A stretch of 34,107 bases of DNA from an uncultured Prevotellaceae bacterium (GTDB lineage: Bacteria; Bacteroidota; Bacteroidia; Bacteroidales; Bacteroidaceae). Positions 1-8,252 of this stretch are shown here, piece by piece (the stretch's first letter is position 1; each line of letters opens with the position of its first letter). Both the position numbers and the translations under genes were made by a program. The DNA lies in contig CADADN010000068.1 of assembly GCA_902786665.1 (NCBI GenBank), positions 1 through 34,107 of the forward strand, given 5' to 3'. The notes beneath the pieces are model-generated. The model had not been told where the DNA came from. It ran no database searches and saw only the letters and a list, made by a program, of their open reading frames with translations.

Positions 1-436
1 GGCACTCACAAAAAGGAAGAAAAATTTTTTCCTCTTTTTTGAGAAACGCTTGCGTTTTTTTCTTACTTACAGCTATTTTTCTTGCCTTTTTATTTCTTTA
101 TTCAAGCGAAGCGTTTTTTAATTAATTGTTATTCAGATGGATGCTGAATTGTGTATAAAGATCAGCCTCAAGGGGAGGGGCTGGGGTGGGGTCTATAACT
201 TGTTGATTTTTAAGCATATTTCACTCCACCTCCTGTATAGTTCAACGCCCCCTGACCCCCTCTAATCTTAGAGGGGGAGTCTGAGCACCGCTTTGTGCTC
301 ACTGTCCACTTTTTAAAGTGGACTCAAAATTGAAAATTGAAAATTGTTGATTGAAGCCTTGTATTTCATTTCATTTTATTACCTTTGCATTCAAATTCGA
401 AAATAAGACACTCTGAACTCCAAACACTCCCGATAA
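1..436. other. Intergenic region with hairpins and short repeats
   Basis: No gene is visible here. The stretch holds an inverted repeat AAACGC-TT-GCGTTT followed by more T (44-60), which looks like a terminator for a gene to the left. It also holds a perfect 9-bp stem CCCCCTCTA/TAGAGGGGG (256-277), a stem GTCCACTTT/AAAGTGGAC (304-323), and three tandem AAAATTG units (326-346). The AAAATTG motif returns as a tandem repeat at 33975-34009. The promoter box of the next gene lies at the right edge. Confidence 0.6.
380..387 (+). promoter_or_regulatory. Bacteroidetes-type -7 promoter box for the cohesin/dockerin-like gene
   Basis: TACCTTTG matches the Bacteroidetes -7 consensus TAnnTTTG. A CTTG at 358-361 lies 18 nt upstream and could serve as the -33 element. 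The box is about 50 nt before the ATG at 437, so transcription would start near 395. Confidence 0.55.
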
Positions 437-1762
437 ATGAAGAAAAAGTTACTACTTTTCGCCATGCTGCTCTCGTCGATTTGTTCATTTGCCATCGACA
501 GCGTAACATTCTCCGATATCACCATCATGCCAGGAGCCACCGGAGAGGTAGAAGTATCCTATACCTCTTCCGACGAGGAATACATCTATTCGGCATTCCA
601 AATCGAAATCAAACTACCTGATGGCGTCAACGTGGTGGAAGCAAATCTTGGCGAGGACGTTTATGAAAATTCCCCACAAATGAGAGTCATCTACAACAAC
701 GTCTCCAACAACGGGGAAAGAAGTTGCACGTTCGTCGGCTTCTCTCCAAGCACCTTGACAGGAGGCCTGCCCACAGGAGAGCACCAACTCTTCACCTTCA
801 CCCTCGCCGCTGATGAAGAAGTGGCTTTGGGCGAATACGCGCTCGATGTGCCCTGCGTGGAATTCACCAAGGTTCCCGTCAATGCTACAGGCACCGGCAA
901 CATCAACGCCTTGTTCCTGCCTGCCACGACACTCAACCTGACCATCGACTTCATTGTCAAAAACGAAGAAGACCTTCATTTCTTCTTTGAGTGGCTCGGC
1001 AATCGTCAAGGCGACAACCTGCGCCAACAACTCAACCTCCATGGGGTGAACATCCCCCTCACCTACCCTGCCGAGATACCCGAAGACGCCGACCTCACCA
1101 TCACCAATGGCTCGTTCTCTGCAGGTGAAGGATGGAACGGAGCAACAGTGTTCACCGTGCCTTCCACAAGCAACTTCGCTCTTGACAACATCACCATGGA
1201 CTTCTCCAATCAGGCGCTGCCCACATCACTCACCCTTTTTGACGTGGCAGGCTCGCTATACCTCAATGAAGGAACAAACATCAAAGGTGGAGGAACGACG
1301 GCCATCAACCCCTCTTCCGGGACAGTCACCCTCAATGGTGCGCGCCTCAATGGTGTGGAATTGATAGCCGGCGAAGAGGTGAACCTCTTCTCTTCCGCTC
1401 CCTTGGCAAACAACATCACGGTGCGCGTACCCGAGGACCAACTGCATGAGGGCTTCCGCATCATGGGACCGGAGGATAACTATGAATTAGCCTTGACCGA
1501 CGCCTTCTCAGTGACCGTTGCCAACGACCCGAAAGCATGGTGCGTCGAGGTGGACGACGAGGGATACCTCTCGCTCTTCCCATCCTTCCTGCTCGGCGAT
1601 GTCAATGTCGACGGCGCAGTGAACATCACCGACATCATCTTGGTTGTCAGTTATGTTTTGGGGGACGATGTCAAAATGCGAATAGCTGCCGCCAACGTGG
1701 TGAGAGACAAAATCATCTCCATCGCCGACATTGCAGCCATCGTCTCCATCGTGCTTGATTAA
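437..1762 (+). CDS. Secreted cohesin-like / dockerin-like domain protein
   Basis: This 441-residue protein begins with a signal peptide (residues 1-19, ending SFA), so it is exported. Residues about 20-170 form a beta-rich segment with phrases such as FQIEIKLPDGV and GEHQLFTFTLA that resemble cohesin-type modules. The middle part (about 170-380) has no domain I recognise. The C-terminal 55 residues look like a type I dockerin pair. The first loop, GDVNVDGAVNITDI, keeps the calcium-binding D/N positions; the second, ANVVRDKIISIADI, has lost the N and G expected in the loop. Proteins with this tail are frequent in Prevotella and are usually cell-surface or secreted; a role in complex assembly is inference only. 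It has its own promoter box and a terminator at 1820-1850, so it is probably monocistronic. Confidence 0.65.
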   Translation: MKKKLLLFAMLLSSICSFAIDSVTFSDITIMPGATGEVEVSYTSSDEEYIYSAFQIEIKLPDGVNVVEANLGEDVYENSPQMRVIYNNVSNNGERSCTFVGFSPSTLTGGLPTGEHQLFTFTLAADEEVALGEYALDVPCVEFTKVPVNATGTGNINALFLPATTLNLTIDFIVKNEEDLHFFFEWLGNRQGDNLRQQLNLHGVNIPLTYPAEIPEDADLTITNGSFSAGEGWNGATVFTVPSTSNFALDNITMDFSNQALPTSLTLFDVAGSLYLNEGTNIKGGGTTAINPSSGTVTLNGARLNGVELIAGEEVNLFSSAPLANNITVRVPEDQLHEGFRIMGPEDNYELALTDAFSVTVANDPKAWCVEVDDEGYLSLFPSFLLGDVNVDGAVNITDIILVVSYVLGDDVKMRIAAANVVRDKIISIADIAAIVSIVLD

Positions 1763-1819
1763 GAGACGGCATCCATAGGACTTACAGCATTACCCTGGAA
1801 AAGGGAGTTTTTGATACGA

Positions 1820-1850
1820 ATGAGGCAGGTTAAATACCTGTCTCATTTTG
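1820..1850 (+). terminator. Rho-independent terminator
   Basis: An 11-bp stem ATGAGGCAGGT/ACCTGTCTCAT (one G-U pair) with the loop TAAAT is followed by TTTG. It lies 58 nt past the stop of the preceding gene. The rest of the 1763-2097 spacer is AT-rich, and apart from the promoter box at 2004 I see nothing in it. Confidence 0.7.
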
Positions 1851-2003
1851 TTGATAATAGTACTAATTACACTTATAAGTATTAAATTGTAGGAAATACA
1901 ATAAAAAATATGACATATTGAAAGAATCCCATTGGATTTGCTTTTAAAATGTAAAAATTGTTAAAAAACAAGACGGAAAGGTACAACTTTGGATTTTATG
2001 CCT

Positions 2004-2011
2004 TATATTTG
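2004..2011 (+). promoter_or_regulatory. -7 promoter box for the 96-residue hypothetical gene
   Basis: TATATTTG matches TAnnTTTG exactly. A TTTG at 1988-1991 is only 12 nt upstream, too close for a standard -33 element, so only the -7 box is supported. It implies a leader of about 80 nt before the ATG at 2098. Confidence 0.45.
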
Positions 2012-2097
2012 TAGTGTCCGAACTAACTTTAGCCGTTTTGGCTCCCTCTCAGCCCAATAAAATTCAACTTCTCAAAAAACCTCAATGATTACCTATT

Positions 2098-2388
2098 ATG
2101 ATTGACTTCAAACAAATTCAACGCTTTCAGGATTGCCTCGACAAATACATGATGCGAACGGGGAAACATGAGATCAACGACATGGAGGCCAACACCGAGT
2201 TGGCTCGCGCCGGATTGTTGGAAGACGACACCCCTCATCCAGGAAGACCGCTGAGGGAAATCCTCACTGACCTACGCGACTCCAACCACCTCCCTCAAAA
2301 CATCAAGCATTTGTATGGACAATGGAAAATCCGCATTTCCGGCACCATCGCCAAGATGCCCATGTTCATGCAGTTCCAATATGACTGA
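2098..2388 (+). CDS. Hypothetical protein, 96 residues
   Basis: This is a small soluble protein without signal peptide or membrane segment, starting MIDFKQIQRF and ending MPMFMQFQYD. It is acidic and helical in the first half (DCLDKYMMRTGKHEINDMEAN). A Pro/His-rich middle (DDTPHPGRPLREIL) precedes a short C-terminal part containing GQWKIRISG. I do not recognise the family. It has its own -7 box upstream and a strong terminator hairpin downstream (2444-2483), so it is likely a single-gene unit. The ATG at 2098 is the only sensible start. It is supported as a real gene by its composition and flanking signals, not by homology. Confidence 0.55.
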   Translation: MIDFKQIQRFQDCLDKYMMRTGKHEINDMEANTELARAGLLEDDTPHPGRPLREILTDLRDSNHLPQNIKHLYGQWKIRISGTIAKMPMFMQFQYD

Positions 2389-2443
2389 GGCTTCAGTCTT
2401 TGAAGACAGCTGAAGCAATAGATACCATAGAATTCTTAGTGAC

Positions 2444-2483
2444 CACAAGCGGGCGGTTTTGGAAACAAAACCGCCCGCTTGTG
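2444..2483. terminator. Bidirectional terminator hairpin
   Basis: A perfect 17-bp stem CACAAGCGGGCGGTTTT/AAAACCGCCCGCTTGTG with a 6-nt loop lies between two convergent genes, the hypothetical gene ending at 2388 (+) and the ribbon-helix-helix gene ending at 2510 (-). The A/T tracts inside the stem suit termination in both directions. Confidence 0.8.
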
Positions 2484-2509
2484 TATAATGCCAGCATCTC
2501 CTCCATAGC

Positions 2510-2710
2510 CTAAGGATTCTCATCTTCCTCCGTTTTTGTCGTTCGCTTTTTGGGCAGGCGTCCAGACTTGCGCAATGCTTCCGTAATAATCCATTGCAAC
2601 TGCCCGTTGGTGGAACGGAACTCGTCGGCAGCCCATGCTTCAAGGGCGCTCATCGTCTCACTATCCACCCTCAGGATGAAAGTCTTCGTTTGGGATGTTT
2701 TCTTGGCCAT
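2510..2710 (-). CDS. Arc/CopG-type ribbon-helix-helix protein
   Basis: This 66-residue basic protein fits a ribbon-helix-helix DNA-binding fold. A short strand (TKTFILRVDSETM) is followed by a helix (SALEAWAADEFRS), then TNGQLQWIITEALRKSGRL as the second helix, and a charged tail. Proteins of this kind bind operator DNA as dimers. The gene lies 108 nt downstream of the SPFH-domain gene on the same strand. I recall this SPFH plus small Arc-like pair from many Bacteroidales genomes, where the small gene is often labelled an antitoxin-like protein. No toxin-sized partner is present, so a toxin-antitoxin role is not supported. Its target is unknown. Confidence 0.75.
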   Translation of the reverse strand: MAKKTSQTKTFILRVDSETMSALEAWAADEFRSTNGQLQWIITEALRKSGRLPKKRTTKTEEDENP

Positions 2711-2772
2711 AGCTGTAAGGCACTAAATATAATAACTCAAGTTTCACATTCGCTCAACTACCTGGAGTCAAA

Positions 2773-2800
2773 GGGGAGTTAAAGAGGAGTTAAAGGGACA
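2773..2800. repeat. GGAGTTAAAG tandem motif, copy 1 of 2
   Basis: Two tandem GGAGTTAAAG-like units ending in GGGACA sit in the spacer between the SPFH gene and the ribbon-helix-helix gene. A nearly identical motif lies at 30440-30466, just after the GH92 gene. The function is unknown. Confidence 0.6.
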
Positions 2801-2818
2801 ATTGTCGTGCAAGTCGAG

Positions 2819-3787
2819 TTAATGATTGAGCGTACCGGTGTTCACCACGGGTTGTGCCGACTCGTCGCCGCAGAGCACCACCATCAGATTGCTCACCATG
2901 GCGGCTTTCTTGTCATCGTCCAACTCCACGACATCCTCATCCGAAAGTTTCTGAAGAGCCATCTTCACCATCGACACGGCACCCTCCACAATCTTCTCAC
3001 GGGCTGTGATGATGGCAGAGGCTTGTTGACGGCGAAGCATCACGGCAGCTATCTCAGGAGCGTAAGCCAGATAGTTGATGCGGGCTTCCACCACCTCTAT
3101 GCCGGCAAGAGCCAGACGCTCGTCGAGTTTCTGTTCCAACTGTTCATTGATTTCGTCGGCACTGGAGCGCAGCGTGGGTTCGTTGGTCTGTGCATCCTCG
3201 TCATCGTAGGCATACTGCCCCGCAACCTGTCGCAAGGCGGCATCACTCTGTACGCGCACGAATTTCTCCAAAGCGTTCATTATGCTCTTGGCACTGGCAC
3301 CTAATTCCGCAGGCGAACTTGCCATGGTCTGTGAGTCCACCTCGAACATGGCCTTGTAGGTATCCTTCAATTTCCACACCAGCACCAGTCCGATCATCAC
3401 CGGGTTGCCCGTCTTGTCGTTCACCTTGATGGGTTCGGCATCGAGGTTGCGTGCGCGCAAAGACAGCTTCTTGGAAGAGTAGAAGGGATTGACCCAGAAA
3501 AAACCGGTGCGGGTGAATGTCCCGCTGTATTTACCAAACCAAGTGAGCACACGTGCCTCATTAGGCTCCAACAACAAGAATCCACACCAACAGATGAGGT
3601 TGATGAGAAGCAAGAGGATGCCACCTCCTAGCAACCACCCGCCATTGTCGCCATAATGAGCGTCCAACACGATGATGCCATAGACAATGCCAACGATGGC
3701 CAATATCAAGATAGCCAGATTGACAAACAACATCATAAAACCATTCAGGGCTGATCCTGAAAAAGCAAATTCACTTTTCGTTTCCAT
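2819..3787 (-). CDS. SPFH/band-7 domain membrane protein
   Basis: This 322-residue protein has two hydrophobic segments near the N-terminus (about 18-40 and 50-73), followed by the start of an SPFH domain (EPNEARVLTWFGKYSGTF, then FFWVNPF). The domain runs through about residue 250 with the typical SLRARNLDAEPIKVNDKTG and GIEVVEARINYLAYAPEIA segments. A charged helical region rich in A, E and K follows, usual for oligomer formation in this family. SPFH proteins form membrane-anchored ring or cage assemblies and act as scaffolds; no enzymatic activity is expected. It is followed by the ribbon-helix-helix gene on the same strand and preceded by a clear -7 box. The identity as an SPFH protein is secure; the client is unknown. 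Confidence 0.85.
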   Translation of the reverse strand: METKSEFAFSGSALNGFMMLFVNLAILILAIVGIVYGIIVLDAHYGDNGGWLLGGGILLLLINLICWCGFLLLEPNEARVLTWFGKYSGTFTRTGFFWVNPFYSSKKLSLRARNLDAEPIKVNDKTGNPVMIGLVLVWKLKDTYKAMFEVDSQTMASSPAELGASAKSIMNALEKFVRVQSDAALRQVAGQYAYDDEDAQTNEPTLRSSADEINEQLEQKLDERLALAGIEVVEARINYLAYAPEIAAVMLRRQQASAIITAREKIVEGAVSMVKMALQKLSDEDVVELDDDKKAAMVSNLMVVLCGDESAQPVVNTGTLNH

Positions 3788-3834
3788 TTCACCTTGATTT
3801 TTAAGATTTGAAATATGATATCATTTTAATATTG

Positions 3835-3842
3835 CAAATATA
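3835..3842 (-). promoter_or_regulatory. -7 promoter box for the SPFH gene
   Basis: On the minus strand this reads TATATTTG, an exact TAnnTTTG match, about 48 nt upstream of the ATG at 3787. No clear TTTG was seen at the -33 position. Confidence 0.5.
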
Positions 3843-4152
3843 TTATAATTATTTCAATGTTGTATCATTTTGAGGCAAATATTAAGTTTTTTTAAGGATG
3901 CGGCATTGATTTGAAAGATTTGACTTCCGCTTCGCACGTCGACCACTGGCTTTCGCCCGAAGCGACCCAAAAAGATGATTCGCGGAATGGTTACCAATGA
4001 TGCCAAATTCGTTAATTTTAGATAAACAGCCGCCATCTTGGTTAAATATTTCTAATGACACTCAACAAATACGGGATTTGTCCGTCTTTTAGGTGAACAT
4101 GATTGGAAATCATCATCAAGTCACAAGAAGTTTCACATTAATTCCTATAATT
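3843..4152. other. Divergent intergenic region, nothing recognised
   Basis: This spacer separates the minus-strand SPFH gene from the plus-strand OmpA lipoprotein gene. It is AT-rich near the SPFH promoter. I found no RNA gene, convincing ORF or hairpin in it, and no good -7 box for the OmpA gene. Confidence 0.4.
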
Positions 4153-5028
4153 ATGAAGTATCAAGTTTACATCCTTTCAGTGCTGGCAGCAGGAATGCTT
4201 ATGACCAGTTGCGTCAGCAAGAAAGAATTACTCAACTGCAAAAATGACAATGTTGCCCTGGGTAACAAATACAAAGAAGTGAGAGAGCAGCTTTCCGACA
4301 CCAAGGACCAGCTGTCGGCCACCAAGGAGCAACTCGCCGCCAGCAACTCCAGGGTTGCCAGTCTTGAAGAGCAGCTGCAACAGGCCAAGCGCGACTATGC
4401 GAGGTTGCAAAACTCTCTGGACTTGAGTTTGGACAACTCCAAGCAAACCAATGTCAGCATTGACAAATTGGTGGACCAGATCAACGAGTCGAACCAGTAT
4501 ATCCGTCACCTTGTGGATGTGAAGAGCAAGAGCGACTCACTCTCCTTGGTCCTGACCAACAACCTCACCCGTTCACTTAGCAAGGAAGAGTTGAAGGAGG
4601 TTGACGTTCAAGTGCTCAAGGGCGTGGTTTACATCTCCCTGGCCGACAACATGCTTTACAAGAGTGGCAGCTATGAGATCAACAGCCGTGCACAAGAAAC
4701 CCTGAGCAAGGTTGCCAAGATCATCATGGACTACAAGGACTTCGACGTTTTGGTGGAAGGCAACACCGACACCGTGCCCATCTCGAGGGAGAACATCCGC
4801 AACAACTGGGACCTCAGCTGTCTCAGGGCTTCCAGCGTCGTGCAGTACCTTCAGAACAACTTCGGCGTTGACCCGAAGCGTCTCACCGCAGGAGGCAGGG
4901 GTGAATACAACCCCATCACCACCAATGACACCGACCTTGGTCGCCAGCGCAACCGCCGCACCCAGATCATCATCACTCCGAAGCTCGACGAGTTCATGGA
5001 GCTGATCGACCAGGCACCAGAAAACTGA
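4153..5028 (+). CDS. OmpA-family lipoprotein (peptidoglycan-associated)
   Basis: This 291-residue protein starts at the ATG at 4153, which gives a lipoprotein signal MKYQVYILSVLAAGMLMTSC with the lipidated Cys at residue 20. An in-frame GTG 60 nt upstream would bury the signal peptide, so I reject it. Residues about 30-110 are a long coiled coil of heptads (REQLSDTKDQLSATKEQLAAS). Residues about 165-285 are an OmpA C-terminal domain with the diagnostic EGNTDTVPISREN, NWDLSCLRASSVVQYL and NRRTQIIITP segments. The D of NTD and the R of LRAS are the residues that usually bind diaminopimelate of peptidoglycan. The protein should tether the outer membrane to the cell wall through the coiled-coil spacer. 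A terminator hairpin follows at 5062. Confidence 0.9.
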   Translation: MKYQVYILSVLAAGMLMTSCVSKKELLNCKNDNVALGNKYKEVREQLSDTKDQLSATKEQLAASNSRVASLEEQLQQAKRDYARLQNSLDLSLDNSKQTNVSIDKLVDQINESNQYIRHLVDVKSKSDSLSLVLTNNLTRSLSKEELKEVDVQVLKGVVYISLADNMLYKSGSYEINSRAQETLSKVAKIIMDYKDFDVLVEGNTDTVPISRENIRNNWDLSCLRASSVVQYLQNNFGVDPKRLTAGGRGEYNPITTNDTDLGRQRNRRTQIIITPKLDEFMELIDQAPEN

Positions 5029-5061
5029 TTACAAATCGGTATTTTTCAACCACGTATAACC

Positions 5062-5090
5062 ACAAGGGGGGCATTTTGCCCCCCCCTTGT
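5062..5090 (+). terminator. Terminator hairpin after the OmpA lipoprotein gene
   Basis: ACAAGGGGGGC pairs with the C-run and CTTGT on the right, around the loop ATTTT. It lies 34 nt after the stop codon at 5028. The weak T content after the stem lowers certainty. Confidence 0.6.
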
Positions 5091-5128
5091 CATTTGGTTC
5101 AAATTTATTCACTGCCCCATCTGCCATC

Positions 5129-5476
5129 CTACTTTTGAGCGTCACTGCCTTCGTCAGAAGAAATCATGCAAACATCCCCTTCAAGAGGAACTATTTTTCC
5201 CATTGTTATTTCTTCTCCTTCATTCTCATCCGTATCTTCTTTTGCGAGGAACTCAAAAAAGTTCAAACTCTCAGAGTCGATTCTTATGGGAGAACCGGCA
5301 GCTTCCTTCTCGTACAGTTTTTCCATAGGAAGATTTGCTTCTTCGTCGCAAAGAGGGCATGTTCCAATTGAGCATTCAGTATGCTCACATTCCTTCGGCA
5401 CATAATCTATACCATTCAATTTGGCAATGTTCTGGCGAATGCTTCGCAACAGTTCACATTTCTCTTTTCCTTTCAT
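5129..5476 (-). CDS. Small Cys-rich acidic protein, function unknown
   Basis: I place the start at the ATG at 5476 (MKGKEKCELLRSIRQ), three codons inside a possible GTG start, because the MKGKEKC opening is what I recall from related Bacteroidales proteins. The protein is 115 residues. The first 50 carry a CysHis-like cluster: YVPKECEHTECSIGTCPLCDEE contains four Cys and one His and could bind a metal ion. The rest is acidic and low in complexity (KEDTDENEGEEI). No signal peptide or membrane segment is visible. It lies on the minus strand downstream of the frameshifted HD hydrolase. The zinc-binding idea is inference; no function is assigned. Confidence 0.6.
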   Translation of the reverse strand: MKGKEKCELLRSIRQNIAKLNGIDYVPKECEHTECSIGTCPLCDEEANLPMEKLYEKEAAGSPIRIDSESLNFFEFLAKEDTDENEGEEITMGKIVPLEGDVCMISSDEGSDAQK

Positions 5477-5570
5477 AATGTTCACTTTTCATAGTTCATA
5501 TAATTGCCATCCCTTGGAATTAATGGATGATTCGTGGTAATTCGTGTGAATGTGAAAAACCAAGAACTTT

Positions 5571-6093
5571 TCAACATGTAATTTCATCCGACTTCAATAA
5601 ATCTTCTATCATCTTCAGCGCCCTCTCGTGTTTTGCAACCAAATCAGGATAGCCAAACGCCATTCCTCGTGCCAAATTATGGTGCAGGTCGTTCTGCTTC
5701 ACATGTATGGCTGTCATATTGCCGGAATCAATGATGTGTTGCACATACTCATAATAACTCTGACCATCACGATGTGTACATAGTTGCAGTGCTTCGATGA
5801 TTTCCTCAGGGACGCCCTCGGCTCTCAGGTCATCAAAAGTCCAGTCTGTCTTCGACTACATCATGCAAGAAGCCTACGCATTTTTCTGCATCGGTATTTC
5901 CCATGGAACCCACTATCAAAGGATGAAGAATGACAGCATTACCATCTCTGTCACGTTGCCCCCTATGGGCATCCACAGCTATTCCAAGACACTTTTCCAC
6001 GATGTCCTGCGTGACAGGGTCATCATTGGTTGAGTGTTTGCTCCTCACTTCAATAGCAACATAATATTTCTCGTTTTTCATCATATCATTCAT
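5571..6093 (-). pseudogene. Frameshifted SpoT/Mesh1-like HD-domain (ppGpp hydrolase-type) gene
   Basis: The first reading frame, from the ATG at 6093, encodes AVDAHRGQRDRDGNAVILHP and FLHDVVED, typical of the HD domain of SpoT and small Mesh1-like alarmone hydrolases, including the metal-binding HD and the ED motif. It hits a stop at 5833. Shifting frame right after VED (around 5850) continues the family perfectly: WTFDDLRAEGVPEEIIEALQ, then THRDGQSYYEYVQHI and NDLHHNLARGM, ending at the stop at 5571. Homologs usually read EDTDWTF here, so loss of two bases (or gain of one) explains the break. Intact, it would be a roughly 170-residue cytoplasmic HD hydrolase. The N-terminal 20 residues (KNEKYYVAIEVRSKHS) are unusual for the family. 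The gene is disrupted, unless the break is a sequencing error. Confidence 0.8.
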
Positions 6094-6129
6094 TTACATT
6101 TATCTCTGTCATTACATTCATTTCACACT

Positions 6130-7500
6130 TCACCCATGCCAAATTGTCCATCCCCGGCATTTCCCTTTCTCCTTGAAATATTTGGAAAAGGCGACTAATG
6201 ACATTTCCTTGTCACGCTGCTCATGCAATCGTTTCAGATACCCCTCCCATAGTTGTTCCATCCGGTTGGCCTGTTCATCGGAAAGCATTTCACCGGAATG
6301 ACCTTCCTGCCAATCAAAGTCGGGTATGGCTGCAGACAATGCATCCGTGGTCAGCACCAAAGACGCCTTGTCGGGATGAATGAGATGGCTCAACTCCATA
6401 CGTACATAATAGACCGTCCTACCCCTTCCGCTCCAATCTTCACCTTCGCAGGGTGTCCCAGCCAGGGTGCCTTTCATCACAACGCCATTCACGCCATCCC
6501 CCGTGCGAATCATGTAAAACCGATCTCCCACATGGGATTTCTTGAAGTCCCAAATGCTCCAGTCGTAATAAATCCCCTCGTCAGGGAAATTCTCAAGGCA
6601 GTCTTCAAAATCAGACATCTTATGGTCGCTGATGCAAGTATTCCATCGCATGATGAAGGTTTTGCGGAAATTGTCCCTGACGACGCCCTCGGCTTTGTCA
6701 AACAGTTCGCACCATCTCTTTTCATCCAACTTGTCGAGAAGGGCTTGTGCGGCATCCATTCTTCTGAAGCCGCTTTCCCCATCCATCAACCGACAAAAAG
6801 TTTCGAAGCTCATCATCTTGCAGGTGTTGTCTCTCATCATGCCCACATACTGGCAGGCACCAATAAAGACATCCTCTGAATTGTCCACCACCCTGATGGA
6901 GCAGGGCTCCTCATCATCTGAGACATGGCGTTTTTCTTCCATCACATTCTTTCTTCCTGCATCAGCCCACTGCAAAAAGACAAAATCCTCAAAAGCGGCA
7001 AATGCGGCATCGGTTTCCCCCACATCCCGACGATAGCAAGAAGGCAGCAAATAAAATTTCCGGTTCACACCTGCCAATGCCACACTTTCACCTTTGCTGA
7101 TGATGGCTGTCATATTTTTACGACGAAGAGCCCACTGCTCCTCGGCGTCGCAATCGGATAGTCTTGCAGACTTTTCAGCCTCGTCGAGGATTCTTGCCAT
7201 GCGATGCACTTTCATCACTGCATTCAAGAAGGCAAAACAAAGACGGACGTCCGTCTCTGAAGCGAGCCAAGGCAAATCGACGACGATGGTTCCGCCTATG
7301 CGCTGTCTGACATCGACACCCTGCGTGGAAGCATTTTCCACCATCAAGGTGAAAGAAGCCATCTCGTCAGCCATAGGACAACCATGCCGTATTATGACAT
7401 CCGATTCGCCGGCGTGGCCATTGAATATCATTCTTGTCCGCTCAACGACCTTCCGTTCATGGAATTGTCGGATTCCTCTTATCGTGAACATACGAGCCAT
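6130..7500 (-). CDS. Hypothetical protein with a C-terminal EVE/PUA-like domain
   Basis: This is a 456-residue soluble protein. I do not recognise residues 1-280; they are rich in aromatic, Met and Cys residues. Residues about 287-400 form a distinct module opening with WNTCISDHKMSDFEDC, then YDWSIWDFKKSHVGDRFYMI, RTGDGVNGVVMKGTLAGTP and YYVRMELSHLIHP. The pattern of Trp, a GDRFYM strand, a G-V-G strand and a following P resembles EVE/PUA-like folds that read modified bases; this is inference from pattern only. The same module occurs as a truncated copy at 9012-9257. The C-terminus ends with a Trp-rich tail (KGKCRGWTIWHG). It belongs to the minus-strand hypothetical cluster; the next gene upstream ends 55 nt away. 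Function unknown. Confidence 0.6.
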   Translation of the reverse strand: MARMFTIRGIRQFHERKVVERTRMIFNGHAGESDVIIRHGCPMADEMASFTLMVENASTQGVDVRQRIGGTIVVDLPWLASETDVRLCFAFLNAVMKVHRMARILDEAEKSARLSDCDAEEQWALRRKNMTAIISKGESVALAGVNRKFYLLPSCYRRDVGETDAAFAAFEDFVFLQWADAGRKNVMEEKRHVSDDEEPCSIRVVDNSEDVFIGACQYVGMMRDNTCKMMSFETFCRLMDGESGFRRMDAAQALLDKLDEKRWCELFDKAEGVVRDNFRKTFIMRWNTCISDHKMSDFEDCLENFPDEGIYYDWSIWDFKKSHVGDRFYMIRTGDGVNGVVMKGTLAGTPCEGEDWSGRGRTVYYVRMELSHLIHPDKASLVLTTDALSAAIPDFDWQEGHSGEMLSDEQANRMEQLWEGYLKRLHEQRDKEMSLVAFSKYFKEKGKCRGWTIWHG

Positions 7501-7555
7501 TTCATTTCATCCTCAAATCATCATTCGACATAGTCAAATTCCTATTAGGCCATTA

Positions 7556-8248
7556 TCACATATTATCACAATCCCATTCATCCAGTTCGTGGTCTGTTTC
7601 CTTGGGATAGCCATGGTCGGCTTTCAGTTCCTCTTCCGAGAAAGATGGTTTGAACTTGTCGCCCAGCAGTATGGCAATAATGTCGTCTATCTTTTCGTTG
7701 GCACGTTTCAGAGGTTCGAGGCACGAATTACTGACGGCATAGACACACAGACAGACACCGACCGTGCCCTCATACATACCACTAAAATGTGAAATCAGTT
7801 TTTCTGCATCCAAACGATATTCCAACAACACTCGCAGCATGTAATACCTTTCGCGAAGTATCTCCCTTTCCCCACGGGGATGTTCCTTGTAATATAAATC
7901 AGACATGTGCATGAGGGAGTCGTATTGATGGTCGTCGTTCATCGCCTCCTTCGCCAATGCCATCATTTTCGCATGGTCCGTCTCCTGAAGGGGTGAGTGC
8001 ATGAACAGGCGCTCAAAATGAAAGTCATTGAACACCGACGTAATAAATTCCACCGGGTTGCCATCCTCTTCCTTCAATCCCATGAAAGCACGGAGAGCAG
8101 AGGCTATTCTTTTGGTACGTATCTGGTTCGACCATGACATATCATCAAACGGCTTTCCCCTGTAATGCTCGATGAGTCCTTCCATCTTCACATATTCCCG
8201 AACAAGACGCTTGGCGTCCCATCGAGGTTGGTTGTCGTATTTTTCCAT
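7556..8248 (-). CDS. Hypothetical protein, 230 residues
   Basis: The start is placed at the ATG at 8248 (MEKYDNQPRWDAKRL), which begins 4 nt after the stop of the upstream gene. An earlier start at 8281 would overlap that gene. The protein is soluble, helical and acidic, with a Cys/Val stretch near residue 180 (GTVGVCLCVYAVSNSC) that is too short to be a membrane helix. The tail is strongly acidic (DHELDEWDCDNM). The tight spacing shows co-transcription with the DUF6794-like gene. No family is recognised. The company of other small unrelated hypothetical genes is the layout seen in immunity-gene clusters, but nothing in the sequence proves that role. Confidence 0.6.
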   Translation of the reverse strand: MEKYDNQPRWDAKRLVREYVKMEGLIEHYRGKPFDDMSWSNQIRTKRIASALRAFMGLKEEDGNPVEFITSVFNDFHFERLFMHSPLQETDHAKMMALAKEAMNDDHQYDSLMHMSDLYYKEHPRGEREILRERYYMLRVLLEYRLDAEKLISHFSGMYEGTVGVCLCVYAVSNSCLEPLKRANEKIDDIIAILLGDKFKPSFSEEELKADHGYPKETDHELDEWDCDNM

Positions 8249-8252
8249 ATTG

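Noticed and set aside
2510-2710. Toxin-antitoxin module with the ribbon-helix-helix protein as antitoxin
   Set aside because: No toxin-sized gene is adjacent; the neighbour is a 322-residue SPFH protein.
3854-4036. Small minus-strand frame of 60 residues upstream of the SPFH gene
   Set aside because: It overlaps the SPFH promoter region's upstream side and has no family resemblance, ribosome-binding site or supporting context.
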